Shown here piece by piece: positions 20,385 through 29,834 of a stretch of DNA of 64,000 bases. The notes under the pieces were generated by a model that did not search any database, was not told where the DNA came from, and was given only the letters and a program-made list of their open reading frames with translations. The stretch comes from Triticum aestivum (lineage: Eukaryota > Streptophyta > Magnoliopsida > Poales > Poaceae): NCBI RefSeq assembly GCF_018294505.1, contig NC_057807.1, forward strand, positions 163,256,304 through 163,320,303. Reading direction: 5' to 3'. Every line of letters starts with the position of its first letter. The first letter of the stretch is position 1. The translations under genes and the position numbers were made by a program.

Positions 20385-20960
20385 TAAATCGGAGCAGCAT
20401 CGCAAGCAAGAGAAAGAGCGAGAGCAGCAGCGCGAGCAAGAGCAATATCAAGAGCAGACCAGGCAGGGGACCGAGAGCAAGAGCAGAGCAGCAATGCGAG
20501 CGAGAGCTAAAGCAGCAGCAGCTCCTACTGATGTGGACGTCGCCGCCGAGGGAGCGACGCCATGGAGGAAGTGGCCGGTGATGCCGCCGTGGATGGAGCC
20601 TCGCCATGTCGGCTCGGGACCGAGCGCCGGTAGCACCGTGAGATCGAATCAAGAACAAAATGTGGCGATTAGTGTACAACCTCTTTGGTGGCGCCGATTA
20701 GGCCGCAGCTTCATCCGAGGAAACGACGATGATGATGCTCTTCCGGTGGTGCAGGTGAAGACGGCGGTGTGGGAATGGAGGTGGCGTGAAAGACGAGGGG
20801 AACATCGGGGCAGCTCCTTGGAGGTGGAGGACGGGGTGGCTGAACCGGCGGGACGACGAGATCCATGACGGATCCTCAGCCGGTATGGTGGATGAGGGAC
20901 GTCGAGGTGTTGCTGTAGACGATGTCGTCGGGGAAGAGGCTCCGGATGGGTGGCGGATGG

Positions 20961-21448
20961 AGCAGGGTGTGGGGTTTCATCGCGGGTTTTCACGGCCTTG
21001 GTGTACGAATGGGTGGGCGGATGGGATGGCAGTGGGGAACCATGGCTTAGGGACGCGCTTGTCCGAAATGTGGGGTAAGTTATAAAAGTACCCCCACCGA
21101 TTTGATGCGGTTCTTTCGGTTCAGGGGTACCACGGGCATTTCACGTGTCGGGATTTCATAGGAGGTGGGAGTTTTCGCGCGCGTTGTAATTTCGGAATAG
21201 CAAGGTGTGGGTTGAGATGGAGGGAGTTGTCGGAGCACAACGAGACAAAGATATATCTTAAATATTTCGGGCTAACAAGGCACGGGTTGAAGAGGCGGGA
21301 GTTTTGTAGCACGATAGACAGAGACGCTAGCTTGAATTTTTGGCATAACAAGGCGCGGCTTGAAATTTCGGAAGAACAAGCTTAACGTGTACCCAAAAAA
21401 GACAATTTGCACCTCAACACGCACAACACACACACAAACACCATTTAG
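20961..21448. other. Unassigned GC-rich to mixed DNA, no gene seen
   Basis: It contains repeated strings of the type GAATAGCAAGGTGTGGGTTGA, AACAAGGCACGGGTTGAAGA and AACAAGGCGCGGCTTGAAAT at about 21192, 21272 and 21350, a loose 80-bp periodicity. A TTATAAAAG box is at about 21079. I cannot assign function. Confidence 0.4.
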
Positions 21449-23638
21449 ACTAGAGTAAGGTACACGTGCATTGCACGCATGAGATTTGGCAACCAAATTA
21501 TGAATAAATACCACATTATAGCATGTAAGCTTTGAGTCATATATGCATGATGTAGATGTTTGTTTAATTCTTATAGTTCATTTCATTCAAAATCATCTAG
21601 TTTTTATAAGAAAGCTAATCTATTTTAAGATTCATGGAATTGTGCGTTGTAAGACATAAAGTAAAACAAATAATGGCAAATCATGTAGAAAAACATTTGG
21701 GCAATTCTGATACGGAAGATTCTAGAACAAATAAGAAGTGCTTGTGTTTTGATGTTTGTGCATTATGCTTAAGTTCAACCATGGAGTCTTCTAGATTATA
21801 CATGTGGCGAAATCTGGTGGAATCTAGATGATATCCAACGGCCAGTAGTGCTCAAATTTGCCATCTTTGGACCATCGGATTCGCCTCATCCAACGACCAT
21901 CTTTCAAAGTTAAAGTTACCCACACACAATATAAAAATATATAAAATATAATATATATATATATATATAGGGGTATAGATATAGATATGTGATGCGAAAG
22001 CCGCCCATCATCTCCAATTAGAATAGTGTGTCCATGCACGGATGCGACGTGGCCAAATGATGTCTGCCATCGGTATCTCAAATTCAAATTAGTCTGACCT
22101 TGTTCAATGTGTATACATTACAACATGCTCGTTTCCAAACCACACCGCGCAGATCTCCGTTATATTCATGCATGCATGGGTTTCAAACATCAGGATCTCT
22201 TATTCAAATATTTGAATTCAACTTTACATTGATTATGACCTCACCTAGTCTTTTACACCCACACAGTCGTCTTCTCTTTATAATTGTACCACTAACTTTC
22301 TCTCGTGCATGCATGCACACACACTACCAGTCGGCATTATCCATCGCACACATGCAATCTTTTTCTTCAGGTCGGTCTCCCATGAAGGCACACACCCACA
22401 CACATCCCCTCTCCATCATATCGGGCATTCTTTATCTCTCACGCGTGCATGCGCAACGATCGATGTTCCTCTATGTATGTGTGTATATAGCTAGGTCTTT
22501 CATAGTTTTCCACACAAACCGATCAATGGATATATCCAGTGAGGTCTCACCCTCTTTCCCACGTCCACATCGATCAATCTATACCTCTCTATATAGGATT
22601 AACATATATAGCTAATAAACCCACATTAATTATATATCCAACGTCCCCCTCTCATCATCCATGCCTTCCGCTTCATCTCTCAGATGCGTGCACAATGGTG
22701 AAGACAGGGGGCAGTAAGGGCCCTGCCCCCCCTAACATCACTATATATCGAGGCTAAATGAATGTGATCATTAGGCAATTGCTGCTAAAAATGGTTTAAG
22801 TTCATGAATTGACCCTCCTTGTAAAGGATTAGAAATGCTTGGCCCCCTAGCTCATTTATTTTTCATGGCTCCGCCACTGCGCGCAACAGCGCACGTTCTC
22901 GCCCCCTCTCTCTAAATATCGATCTCGCACTTGTGCATTCCTTCATAGTCTCCCTCTACTCGTCCCCTCGCACCATCTTCTAGCCCCCACCTGATCTTGC
23001 CACATGTACAATCTAGCAGACTCCATGGTTGAACTTAAGCATAATGCACAAACCTCAAAACAACAGTGGTTCTCTTTTGTTCTAGAATCTTTCGTATCAT
23101 AACTGCCCAAACTTTTTTTTCTAGTTGAATTGCCATATTTGTTTTTACTTTATGCTTTACAATGCACAATTCCATGAATCATAAAATAGATTGAGGGCTT
23201 CTTTGATTCAAAGAATTCTCAAAGGAATTTTGGAGGATTCTAATCATTAGGAATTTTTCCTATCTTGGTTGTTTGATTCATAGGATTGTAAACCATAGGA
23301 ATTTTTCCATATGATTCATTTGCACTAGATTTCATAGGAAACATCCCATCCACTCAAACCTCTTTGAAAGAATTCTGCATTTTTTCTATGCACAATCAAA
23401 CACTCGTACAATCCTTTAGGATTCAAGACGACATTCCACTATAATCCCATGTTTTTCCTATTCCCGCGTTCTTAGCTTTTTTATAAAACTAATTGATTTT
23501 GAATGAGATGAACTATAAGAATAAAACGAAGGGCTACATCAAGCATATATGACTCAGAGCTTACATGCTATAGTGTGGTATTTATTCATAATTTGGTTGC
23601 AAAATCTGATGTGTGCAATGCACGTGTACCTTACTAGT
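21449..23638. mobile_element. Element with approximately 370-bp terminal inverted repeats (foldback or MULE-like)
   Basis: The left arm 21449 to about 21815 starts ACTAGAGTAAGGTACACGTG and the right arm about 22985-23638, reverse-complemented, starts ACTAGTAAGGTACACGTGCA. The arms align through AACCAAATTATGAATAAATA, ATGCTTAAGTTCAACCATGG and ACATGTGGC. The right arm is longer only because a 278-bp MITE interrupts it. The 1.2-kb interior has a TA microsatellite (about 21946-21969), fragments rich in CACACA and a block (22740-22880) with CTCCGCCACTG. No transposase ORF is visible. The target duplication is not clear. Long terminal repeats like these are typical of foldback and some Mutator-like elements. 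Confidence 0.7.
23194..23471. mobile_element. Tourist-like (PIF/Harbinger) MITE nested in the right arm
   Basis: The left arm of the host element reads straight through GCTAATCTATTTTAAGATTC, whereas the right arm is split at the equivalent point by 278 bp. The insertion starts AGGGCTTCTTTGATTCAAAG and contains GGATTCTAATCATTAGGAAT and CATAGGAATTTTTCC, typical of grass Tourist-like MITEs. It is bordered by TTG at 23191 and TTA at 23472, consistent with a TTA target duplication carrying one mutation. Non-coding. Confidence 0.7.
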
Positions 23639-24124
23639 ACTTCGAGTATGTGCGAAACACGTAAATTAGAATACCAATGGCACGCTACACAGTGTCTCTC
23701 TTACATTTCTTACGAAGACTACTCGGCTGCCATCTAGTTCAAGCCGGCTATGTTAATTAGGACATCTATCGACGGACCCCTTTTCTACGAGTTTATCTTT
23801 AATTTGAGCTTTGTTCCTCGTCTCGTTTGTCCGTCGGGATTCATGTTGTCTCCTTTGGGCAGTGAGGTTATGATTTCTTGTCATGTGGCATTTTTCGTGT
23901 TATATGTTATAATCCGGCACTTCAGATCAAAATAACGACAACTGCGCCTCCGGGCCACGTGCATGAAGACTTCTCGATAGTCATTGATGAGGTCAAGCCG
24001 GCTCCGGTAGACAAAACAAAACTAGTACTACTGCACTATATAGGCAGGAGCCTCCGCGCTTGCTTGCTAGTGTTGCTCTCTTCACACTGTCTCGGCCTCT
24101 CCATATCTAAACACGATAGCGGTG

Positions 24125-24162
<38 letters not shown>

Positions 24163-24420
24163 TCACTGCTGGTCACAGATCCAGCCGGATCATCTCCGCC
24201 GAGGAAGGTGAGAAGGTGCAACGTTCACGCGGTCGTCCTCAGTGATGGCTCTTACCCACTGCTGGCGTGTCCCGATCAGCCTACCTTGCCGTTCTCTCCC
24301 AAGCACCGCTGGCGAGGAGGGCCTCCGACCCCTTCTTCCTTACTGCCGTGGTGTGGGCAGGTCCGGCCTCCCGCCGCCCACCTAGCGACATCCAGGTGAC
24401 CATCAGGTATAACTTCCTTT
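23639..24420 (+). other. Promoter-like and leader-like segment inside CACTA-2
   Basis: A TATA-like box CTATATAG is at 24036-24043. About 85 bp downstream is a CT microsatellite, a common feature of plant 5' leaders, then GCCGAGGAAGGTGAG, which could be an exon-GT donor junction. Upstream, at 23930-24010, the segment APPGHVHEDFSIVIDEVKP is open on the plus strand and looks protein-like, but I do not recognise it. It could be a captured host-gene fragment. I do not call a CDS. Confidence 0.35.
24129..24161. repeat. CT dinucleotide microsatellite
   Basis: About 16 consecutive CT units, near-pure. Confidence 0.95.
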
Positions 24421-26340
24421 GAAACCGGCCTTGCTCTACTTCCCGAGCTCCTGGCGTCGCTGCATTTGTATCTTTTACTATTTCTCAGGGCCTCTCCTAG
24501 ATAAGATCGATCGGCTGTTCGAAAACCACCTAATTTTTTTACGTTTAAGAGGTAAAACTAGTTCATGCACTTGAATCTAGTACTACTTGGTTCAAACAAG
24601 TAAGAAAGGGGGTGGGGGAGGATTTGTTACCTGAATCTAGGACTTGGTCGAAAGAGGAAATAATGGGGGTGAAAAGTAGCAGAGACTGGCTATCCAACTG
24701 GTCTCTAGGTCTAATAGGGAAATGCAGTACAAACTCAATATAAACCCGATCTATTGGTTGAAAAAGGAAAGAAAGTGGGGACTGGGGGACAAGTCAACAG
24801 AGTAAGTCCAGCACTGGATTTGCTAGCCTCACACAGTATAAGTAGGCTATACTGAACAAAAATGGGACCAACCCAGATATCCTGTTCTGATGTTTGTTGC
24901 CCCGAGCCACTCTTATGTAATGCCACTGGTAAAATGTAGCAGTCGCACTGTTAAAAGTAAGGACACGTTAAACCAATGTTGTTTTCAATGTAATGCCTCT
25001 AGTAATATGAATCAATGGCACTTCTTTACATGTCCTGCTAAAATTTCCCATTAAGATAAGTTGGTTCTTTTCGTTAGAAATGCAACTGTCCTGGTCCGCC
25101 TACTCTCCCGTGCCCAAAGTAATGTCATATTTAACGGTTGTCATAGTTAATCCTAATGCCCACACTAATATCTAGCAATGCCACTGCTTTAGAAATTGCT
25201 ACTGTCCTTGTAGGATTGCCATTCAGATAAGGAACATGCTTCTTTTCATTTGATGCATGTTTCATCACTTGTTAGTCACCCTCCTTTCCACCTTTTTTGT
25301 GCAAACAGAGATATACATTTCATGCTCGATCTTAGTTGAACTGCATAAATGATATCCAAATTATAGTTTAGCATTCCAGGAGCTTCACAACCAACCTTGA
25401 TGTTGCTCAATTTTATTGTAGCTAATGAAGAAGAAGTTCTGTGGGCTTCGTTTTCTAATGGAAATGGAACAGGGGCTGGAGCCCTTTTCTTAAAAAAAAT
25501 TGAAGAAGAAGTTGCTAGCTCACCGGACATTGCTTCATTTTAGGTGAACTGCACCAAAAGGTCCCATGAATTGAATCATCCATGATGGTGACTGAAAGAG
25601 CCAGCTTCAGCATCCCAGTCTAAGCACCCCCGGCCTCCATCCTTGCGATGCACGGTACACCTCGTTTGCCACCTGCTCGACCCTAGTGTCACTGATAAAT
25701 GAAGTAATAATATAGTTAAAATAGAGCGAGTGTCATCTCTATCATTTCATTTCCAATGTAGATAAAGAAAGTGCTTCTCTTTGTTAATGTATGTTTCATC
25801 AACTAGTCCCATTGTTAATGTTTAAGCATTTCTGCAAACTGGGGTGCTTAATTTTAGTTGATCTGTACAAAAATAGAGATTTGAATGTCTCAAGGCACCT
25901 CCTTGTACTACCATTGTACACTGATGTTCATCACTGGCAAAAGGTGTATCTGGGAGACTTGGGACGATATCCAGTATGAGGCGTACCGTATGAGGCATTG
26001 CAGGGCCTATCTCGCCCTCGCAGCATGGCATACTATGATACTGTCACAATATTTTCTTCTATTTATTTTGTGTGTTTCATGAACTAGTGCCACTATAATG
26101 TAATCACGCTTTTTCATTATCTGTGCGAACAGGGTTATTCAGCTGCATTTTGGTGGAACTGCACAAATGTACGTATGGAACCGGCATATATATAGAGTGG
26201 GAGGTGTGCCAAGTAAAAATTACAGACACCAACCATGATGCATGCACGCATTGGCATCCACCACCACCAGTGGGATGTGTGGCGCTCTCTATGGACAGAT
26301 CTATCTCGGCAGCAAATCCTCTAACCAAATACTAGTAGCT
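24421..26340 (+). repeat. Intron-like DNA with diverged repeats of 270-320 bp
   Basis: The landmarks GTTTCATCA/GAACTAGT, (T/G)TGCAAAC(A/T)GGG or TGCGAACAGGG, and TTAG(T/G)TGAACTGCACAAA recur in the same order at about 25255-25345, 25525-25560, 25790-25870 and 26070-26170. Spacing is about 270-320 bp. No coding frame is shared between copies. 24421-25200 is single-copy-looking AT-rich sequence with nothing recognised. Confidence 0.5.
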
Positions 26341-26559
26341 TATATTGGCAGTTTTCTAGGGAGTACTCTTTTCTGAAAGAAGCATCAATCTATTTTTCTT
26401 TATTTGTACACTGTGTCACAACTTTGACCCAAAGGTCCAGAGCTATTTTAGGGTGATTTGCGTAGTATTCGGAGACTGATTGTAAGCATGATTTTCATTA
26501 GCTGTCACATTGATTGTAAGCATGAGCAGGTGGAAGAGTAGGTTAGTGCGAAGCTTACC

Positions 26560-27042
26560 TTAAACCCTACCGCCGCCGTTGAAACAAGGAGAGCGTCGAG
26601 GGAACCGTGGAGAACGGCGGGGAAGCGATGTCGCGCCATCCGGCCTCCTCTTGCGGTGGGAGAACGAATACTCCTGTGGCTCCGGTTGACTCTGCACCCT
26701 CACGAATGGCACACCATACTCGCTCGATTCGTTATCCTCTGGGTGCTCGACCTTTGACCTGTACGCCCAGCACCTCCGCCTGACTATCGCCTCGGGCGAA
26801 TCTGTCTGCTCAATCTCCCAGAGGAGATACTCGATGAACTCGGAGGACTGCGGCGTGACTGCCGCCCAGGAGTACATGTACAGCGCCGCCGTCTCGCTCT
26901 TTCGCATACATTGCCACATGGCCCGCACCGTCCTCAAAATCTCCCACTCATTGTCAAACCAAGTAAGGATCTCCTTCAACCTGGCTAACTTTGCCTGGTT
27001 GCCGCCGGCGATCTGCCTGATTCGCTACTGCATCCCCTCCAT
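26560..27042 (-). pseudogene. Unknown protein, left member of a divergent duplicate pair
   Basis: Reading leftward from ATG at 27042-27040 gives MEGMQ, a TAG stop, then an open frame through ARLKEILTWFDNEWEI, YMYSWAAVTPQSSEFIEYLL, WEIEQTDSPEAIVRRRCWAY and EYGVPFVRVQ to a basic tail (HRKRRPDG) near 26630. The frame stays open to 26560. It aligns along its length with the plus-strand gene at 27995-28471: shared KLAR, FDN, EYIELLLW/EFIEYLLW, QTDSP, YRS-x-(M/V)EHP, PFVRV and KRR. I do not recognise the family. Conservation of amino-acid pattern despite nucleotide divergence suggests both once encoded protein. The early stop, or an initiation site further in, leaves its present state uncertain. 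Confidence 0.5.
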
Positions 27043-27097
27043 AGATATCCTTCTGAGTGGTCCGGTGCTAGCTTTGGAAAATGGGAGGAGAGACGGT

Positions 27098-27435
27098 GGC
27101 CTTGCAATAGAGAAGAGGGAGAGGCGAGACGGTGGTTTTGGAATGGAGATGATGGAGAGGAGAGGAGGTGGTTTTGCAATGGAGAAGATCAGAAGAGGGA
27201 GAGGTGAGACGGTGGTTTTGGAATGGAGATGATGGAGAGGAGAGGAGGTGGTTTTGCAATGGAGAAGATCAGAAGAGGGAGAGGCGAGACGGTGGTTTTG
27301 GAATGGAGAAAATGGAGAGGAGAGGAGGTGGTTTTGCAATGGAGAAGATCAGAAGAGGGAGAAGCGAGACGGTGGTTTTGGAATGGAGATGATGGAGAGG
27401 AGAGGAGGTGGTTTTGCAATGGAGAAGAGGGAGAG
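27098..27435. repeat. Purine-rich minisatellite, 80-bp unit, about four copies
   Basis: GCGAGACGGTGGTTTTGGAA recurs at about 27126, 27206, 27286 and 27366, each followed 40 bp later by GGAGGTGGTTTTGCAATGGA. The 80-bp unit is thus a dimer of two related 40-bp halves. The strand is almost pure purine on top. Because 80 is not a multiple of three, it yields overlapping ORFs in all frames, none of them real genes. It lies directly upstream of the minus-strand gene and could be its pyrimidine-rich 5' leader. Confidence 0.9.
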
Positions 27436-27539
27436 GAGCGTGCGACAGCGATTTAGGATTGGACGAGAGGGCCGGCGCGCTGTGACTGGATCAAAATCAA
27501 AATCAATTACCCTTCAATTAAGAAAGCGACCCCACATTC

Positions 27540-27754
27540 ACTAGTCTCCCTTTTATTCTGGGTCATATTTGACCATGATTTTCGCACATAAAATATATGT
27601 TATACGTTGCAAAATAATATAATTTGAAAGTACATTCAGATACGAACCAAACGATACAATTTTTTGTGACATGCATTCACATTTTGCTTGTCAAATACAG
27701 TACGTGGTCAAACTTTGACCCAAAATACGCAAAACAACAAAAAAATACTTCCAA
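27540..27754. promoter_or_regulatory. Possible shared bidirectional promoter between the divergent pair
   Basis: About 210 bp of AT-rich DNA separates the two minisatellite leaders. Its edges form an inverted repeat: TGGGTCATATTTGACCA at 27559-27575 against TGGTCAAACTTTGACCCA at 27705-27722. W-box cores (TTGAC) lie in both arms. Promoter function is inferred from the divergent arrangement only. Confidence 0.4.
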
Positions 27755-27965
27755 GACCAGCGCCGCTCTTCCGCTCTTCTCCTCTTAAACCACCATCGTT
27801 CCTCTCCTGTTCCAATCTAAATCCAGCGCCGCTCCTCTCCTCTTCCATTTCAAAACCACCGCCCTTCCTCTCCTGTTCCAGTCCAAAACCAGCATCGCTC
27901 CTCTCCCGTTCTAATCCAAAACCAGCGTTGCTCCTCTCCTCTTCCATTCAAAAACCACCGCCGAT
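27755..27965. repeat. Pyrimidine-rich minisatellite, about 34-36-bp unit
   Basis: Units of CAAAACCAGC(A/G)(C/T)CGCTCCTCTC, CTCTTCCA and variants repeat about six times. It is the mirror image of the purine-rich array at 27098-27435 and lies directly upstream of the plus-strand gene. Confidence 0.8.
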
Positions 27966-27994
27966 GAGTGAAGGTGCTGTGGAGAAGTAGATCG

Positions 27995-28471
27995 ATGGAG
28001 GAGTACAACCGATATGTGAGGATCGCAGACGGCGACCCTGTGAAGCTAGCTAGGATGTTGGAGGTACAGTCTTGCTTTGACAACAAGGACGAACTAGCGG
28101 CGACGACGACATCCATGGCCAAATATCAGCAATAGAGCAAAAAGGCGGCGATACTCCCGGAGGGAGTCACACCGGAGTACATAGAGCTGCTCCTCTGGGC
28201 CATGTGGCAAACAGATTCACCGAATCCGATCATGAGGGAGCGGTGGTGGGACTATCGATCCCAGATGGAGCATCCACCAGAGATTGAAGGATCGAGCATC
28301 TACATGGTGCCGTTTGTGAGGGTGTCCTGCCAGAGCGAGCCGCTGGAGTCTTCGTCGACCGAACCCAACTGCAAGAGGAGAAAAGCAGTTGGCCCGATGA
28401 CGCTTACCCGCCATCGCCCCCCTCACTGTTCACATCGTCTCACGGGGCGGCTGTCTGCCGCCGAGGAATAG
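27995..28471 (+). pseudogene. Unknown protein, right member of a divergent duplicate pair
   Basis: From ATG 27995 the frame reads MEEYNRYVRIADGDPVKLAR, then LEVQSCFDNKDEL, a TAG stop at 28133, then GVTPEYIELLLWAMWQTDSP, MRERWWDYRSQMEHPPEIEG, YMVPFVRVSCQSEP and a basic segment NCKRRK, closing at 28471. A single nonsense codon splits about 158 codons. The product shares an ordered set of motifs with the minus-strand gene at 26560-27042. It is predicted soluble, acidic in the middle and basic at the end, with no membrane segment. I do not recognise a family. It may be a host-gene fragment carried by CACTA-2, duplicated in inverted orientation. Confidence 0.5.
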
Positions 28472-28489
28472 GAGGGGACTACCCCCCCA

Positions 28490-29834
28490 GCCCAATAGTC
28501 GGGCAGGTTGTGAATTGTCAGGAGGAGCTTAGGGTTGTTAGTATTTGCAGGTTGTGAATTGTGTTTTGTGTTGTGTATTTTGAGAGTACTTTCAGATATG
28601 AATGTCTTTTGAATTTCAGATTTGCAATATTGAGCATATGAAGTATTTTATGAATTCTAGAGATCTATTTTTAGCACTTAAAAAATGTAGTTTCATAGGA
28701 GTATAAAAGTGCAGACAATGTGATTCTCAGATAAGAAACTGCAAGTTCAGTTTCAGATAAGAAACTGCAAGTTTCAGTTTCAGATAAGAAACTGCAACTT
28801 TCAGAGACATAACATTTATATTAACATGGCCTTTTCAAGCAGGGTTAACATCATGTTGGAAGTTTTATTCATGGTCGAAAATGGAACTACCAGCCAGTTA
28901 ACATCATGCTAATCAACATTCATGCATAGCACATCTTCATATGATGCACAGTCAAAATGCGAAACACAAAAAAATGAGGGACGAAGTTTTGGCAAGTGTT
29001 GGACGTGGTTTTGGGCTGCCCCATCTAGGCTTTTGATTTTTAACATGCGCAGCTCACGACCTTGGATGGGAGGTCCATAGGCCTGTTTGTATTTTGTTGA
29101 GGGCCGTCATGTATCGACCGGCCTATGGACCTCCCATCCGAGGTTTTATTTTTCTTGAATATCGGCAGCCCAATTTATGTATTTTTATGAAGAAAACACA
29201 GAGGTCTGTTCTATTTTTCTATGTAAGAATAGGAACGTCCAACTTATGTTTCCCTTATAACTATATTATATATATTTAAATTTTTTTATATGTTATTATG
29301 TATTATTTCTTTGTCATCATATACTTAACAGATATTTACATATGTAAGAAAACAATATCCCACATCTTATTAACTTATAAAATGATTTCTTAACAATAAA
29401 ATCCTAGATCGTTTTGGCACGAAAATCAGTGATTGTGTACAAAAGCTTGGTAAGATTTAAGAACGAATGTTATAATATCACTTATTATTGAAATATATTT
29501 ATAACAAAATGCTCAGCCCCTTTTTATTTTTTGATAACATTGCTGGCCCAACCCAACATTATAATTAGAATCAGCCCAGCAAAATCGTGTATTTCGAGAA
29601 AGTGCAAATTGCCTATAATTTTTTAGGAAATAAAATAAATGTGCCGCATGGACGCTACATAATTTTTTCACCCAGCCCAGCTAATGGCTGTAATTCAAAA
29701 AAAAGATCAAATTGACTGTAAATTCTACCGCGCAAAAAAGGCTGTAAATTCTGAAAAATGGGTTGAATACGTGCCACCTTTTTCAAGGCTGAAATGTGGG
29801 CCAATAGGTCGAAGCCAACGCAAGTCGTTGTCAA
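28490..29834. other. AT-rich spacer in CACTA-2 with minor repeats
   Basis: No gene. A tandem repeat of AGATAAGAAACTGCAAGTT with TCAGTTTC, about three copies, runs from 28727 to 28803. A strong hairpin lies at 29009-29176 (listed separately). 29640-29830 has GCTGTAAATTCT and CAGCCCAGC motifs, possibly degenerate subterminal repeats. Confidence 0.6.
29009..29176. repeat. Hairpin-forming inverted repeat
   Basis: GGATGGGAGGTCCATAGGCC (29064-29083) is the exact reverse complement of GGCCTATGGACCTCCCATCC (29120-29139), with a 36-nt loop. An outer pair, TTTGGGCTGCC near 29010 and GGCAGCCCAA near 29164, extends the symmetry to about 170 bp. It could be a small MITE or a small-RNA hairpin locus. Confidence 0.7.

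Larger units (their letters stand above)
18540..20960. repeat. Three diverged copies of a second exon-like block in CACTA-2
   Basis: GC-richer segments at about 18540-18790, 19495-19730 and 20660-20960 share landmarks. GTGTACAACCTCTTTGG occurs at 19499 and 20672; GGGGAAGAAGAT occurs at 18648 and 19589; TTCGTCGTTGGAGCA at about 19650 matches TTCCACCGTTGGAGCAT at 18709. Minus-strand ORFs of 60-90 codons cross them but start at different codons and are not conserved between copies, so I do not call CDSs. The 20395-20520 part is a purine-rich run of AGAGCAAGAGC repeats. The 18800-19200 stretch between copies 1 and 2 is AT-rich and contains GGGCTTGTTTGAATTTGAGA at about 18817, reminiscent of a Tourist-type end but without a matching partner. 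Confidence 0.45.

Noticed and set aside
20092..20405. Overlapping ORFs on both strands around 20.0-20.4 kb
   Set aside because: GC-rich interior of a small inverted-repeat element; open frames on both strands are mutually exclusive and none resembles a known protein.
22100..22615. 171-codon plus-strand ORF in the interior of the long-inverted-repeat element
   Set aside because: Low-complexity His/Ser/Thr-rich sequence from CACACA and TCTCTC-rich DNA, no domain and no splice context.
27025..27544. Six or more overlapping ORFs with repeated MQNHLLSSPSSPF- or MEKIRRGR-like peptides
   Set aside because: All come from the 80-bp minisatellite read in different frames; the period is not a multiple of three, so no frame is selected.
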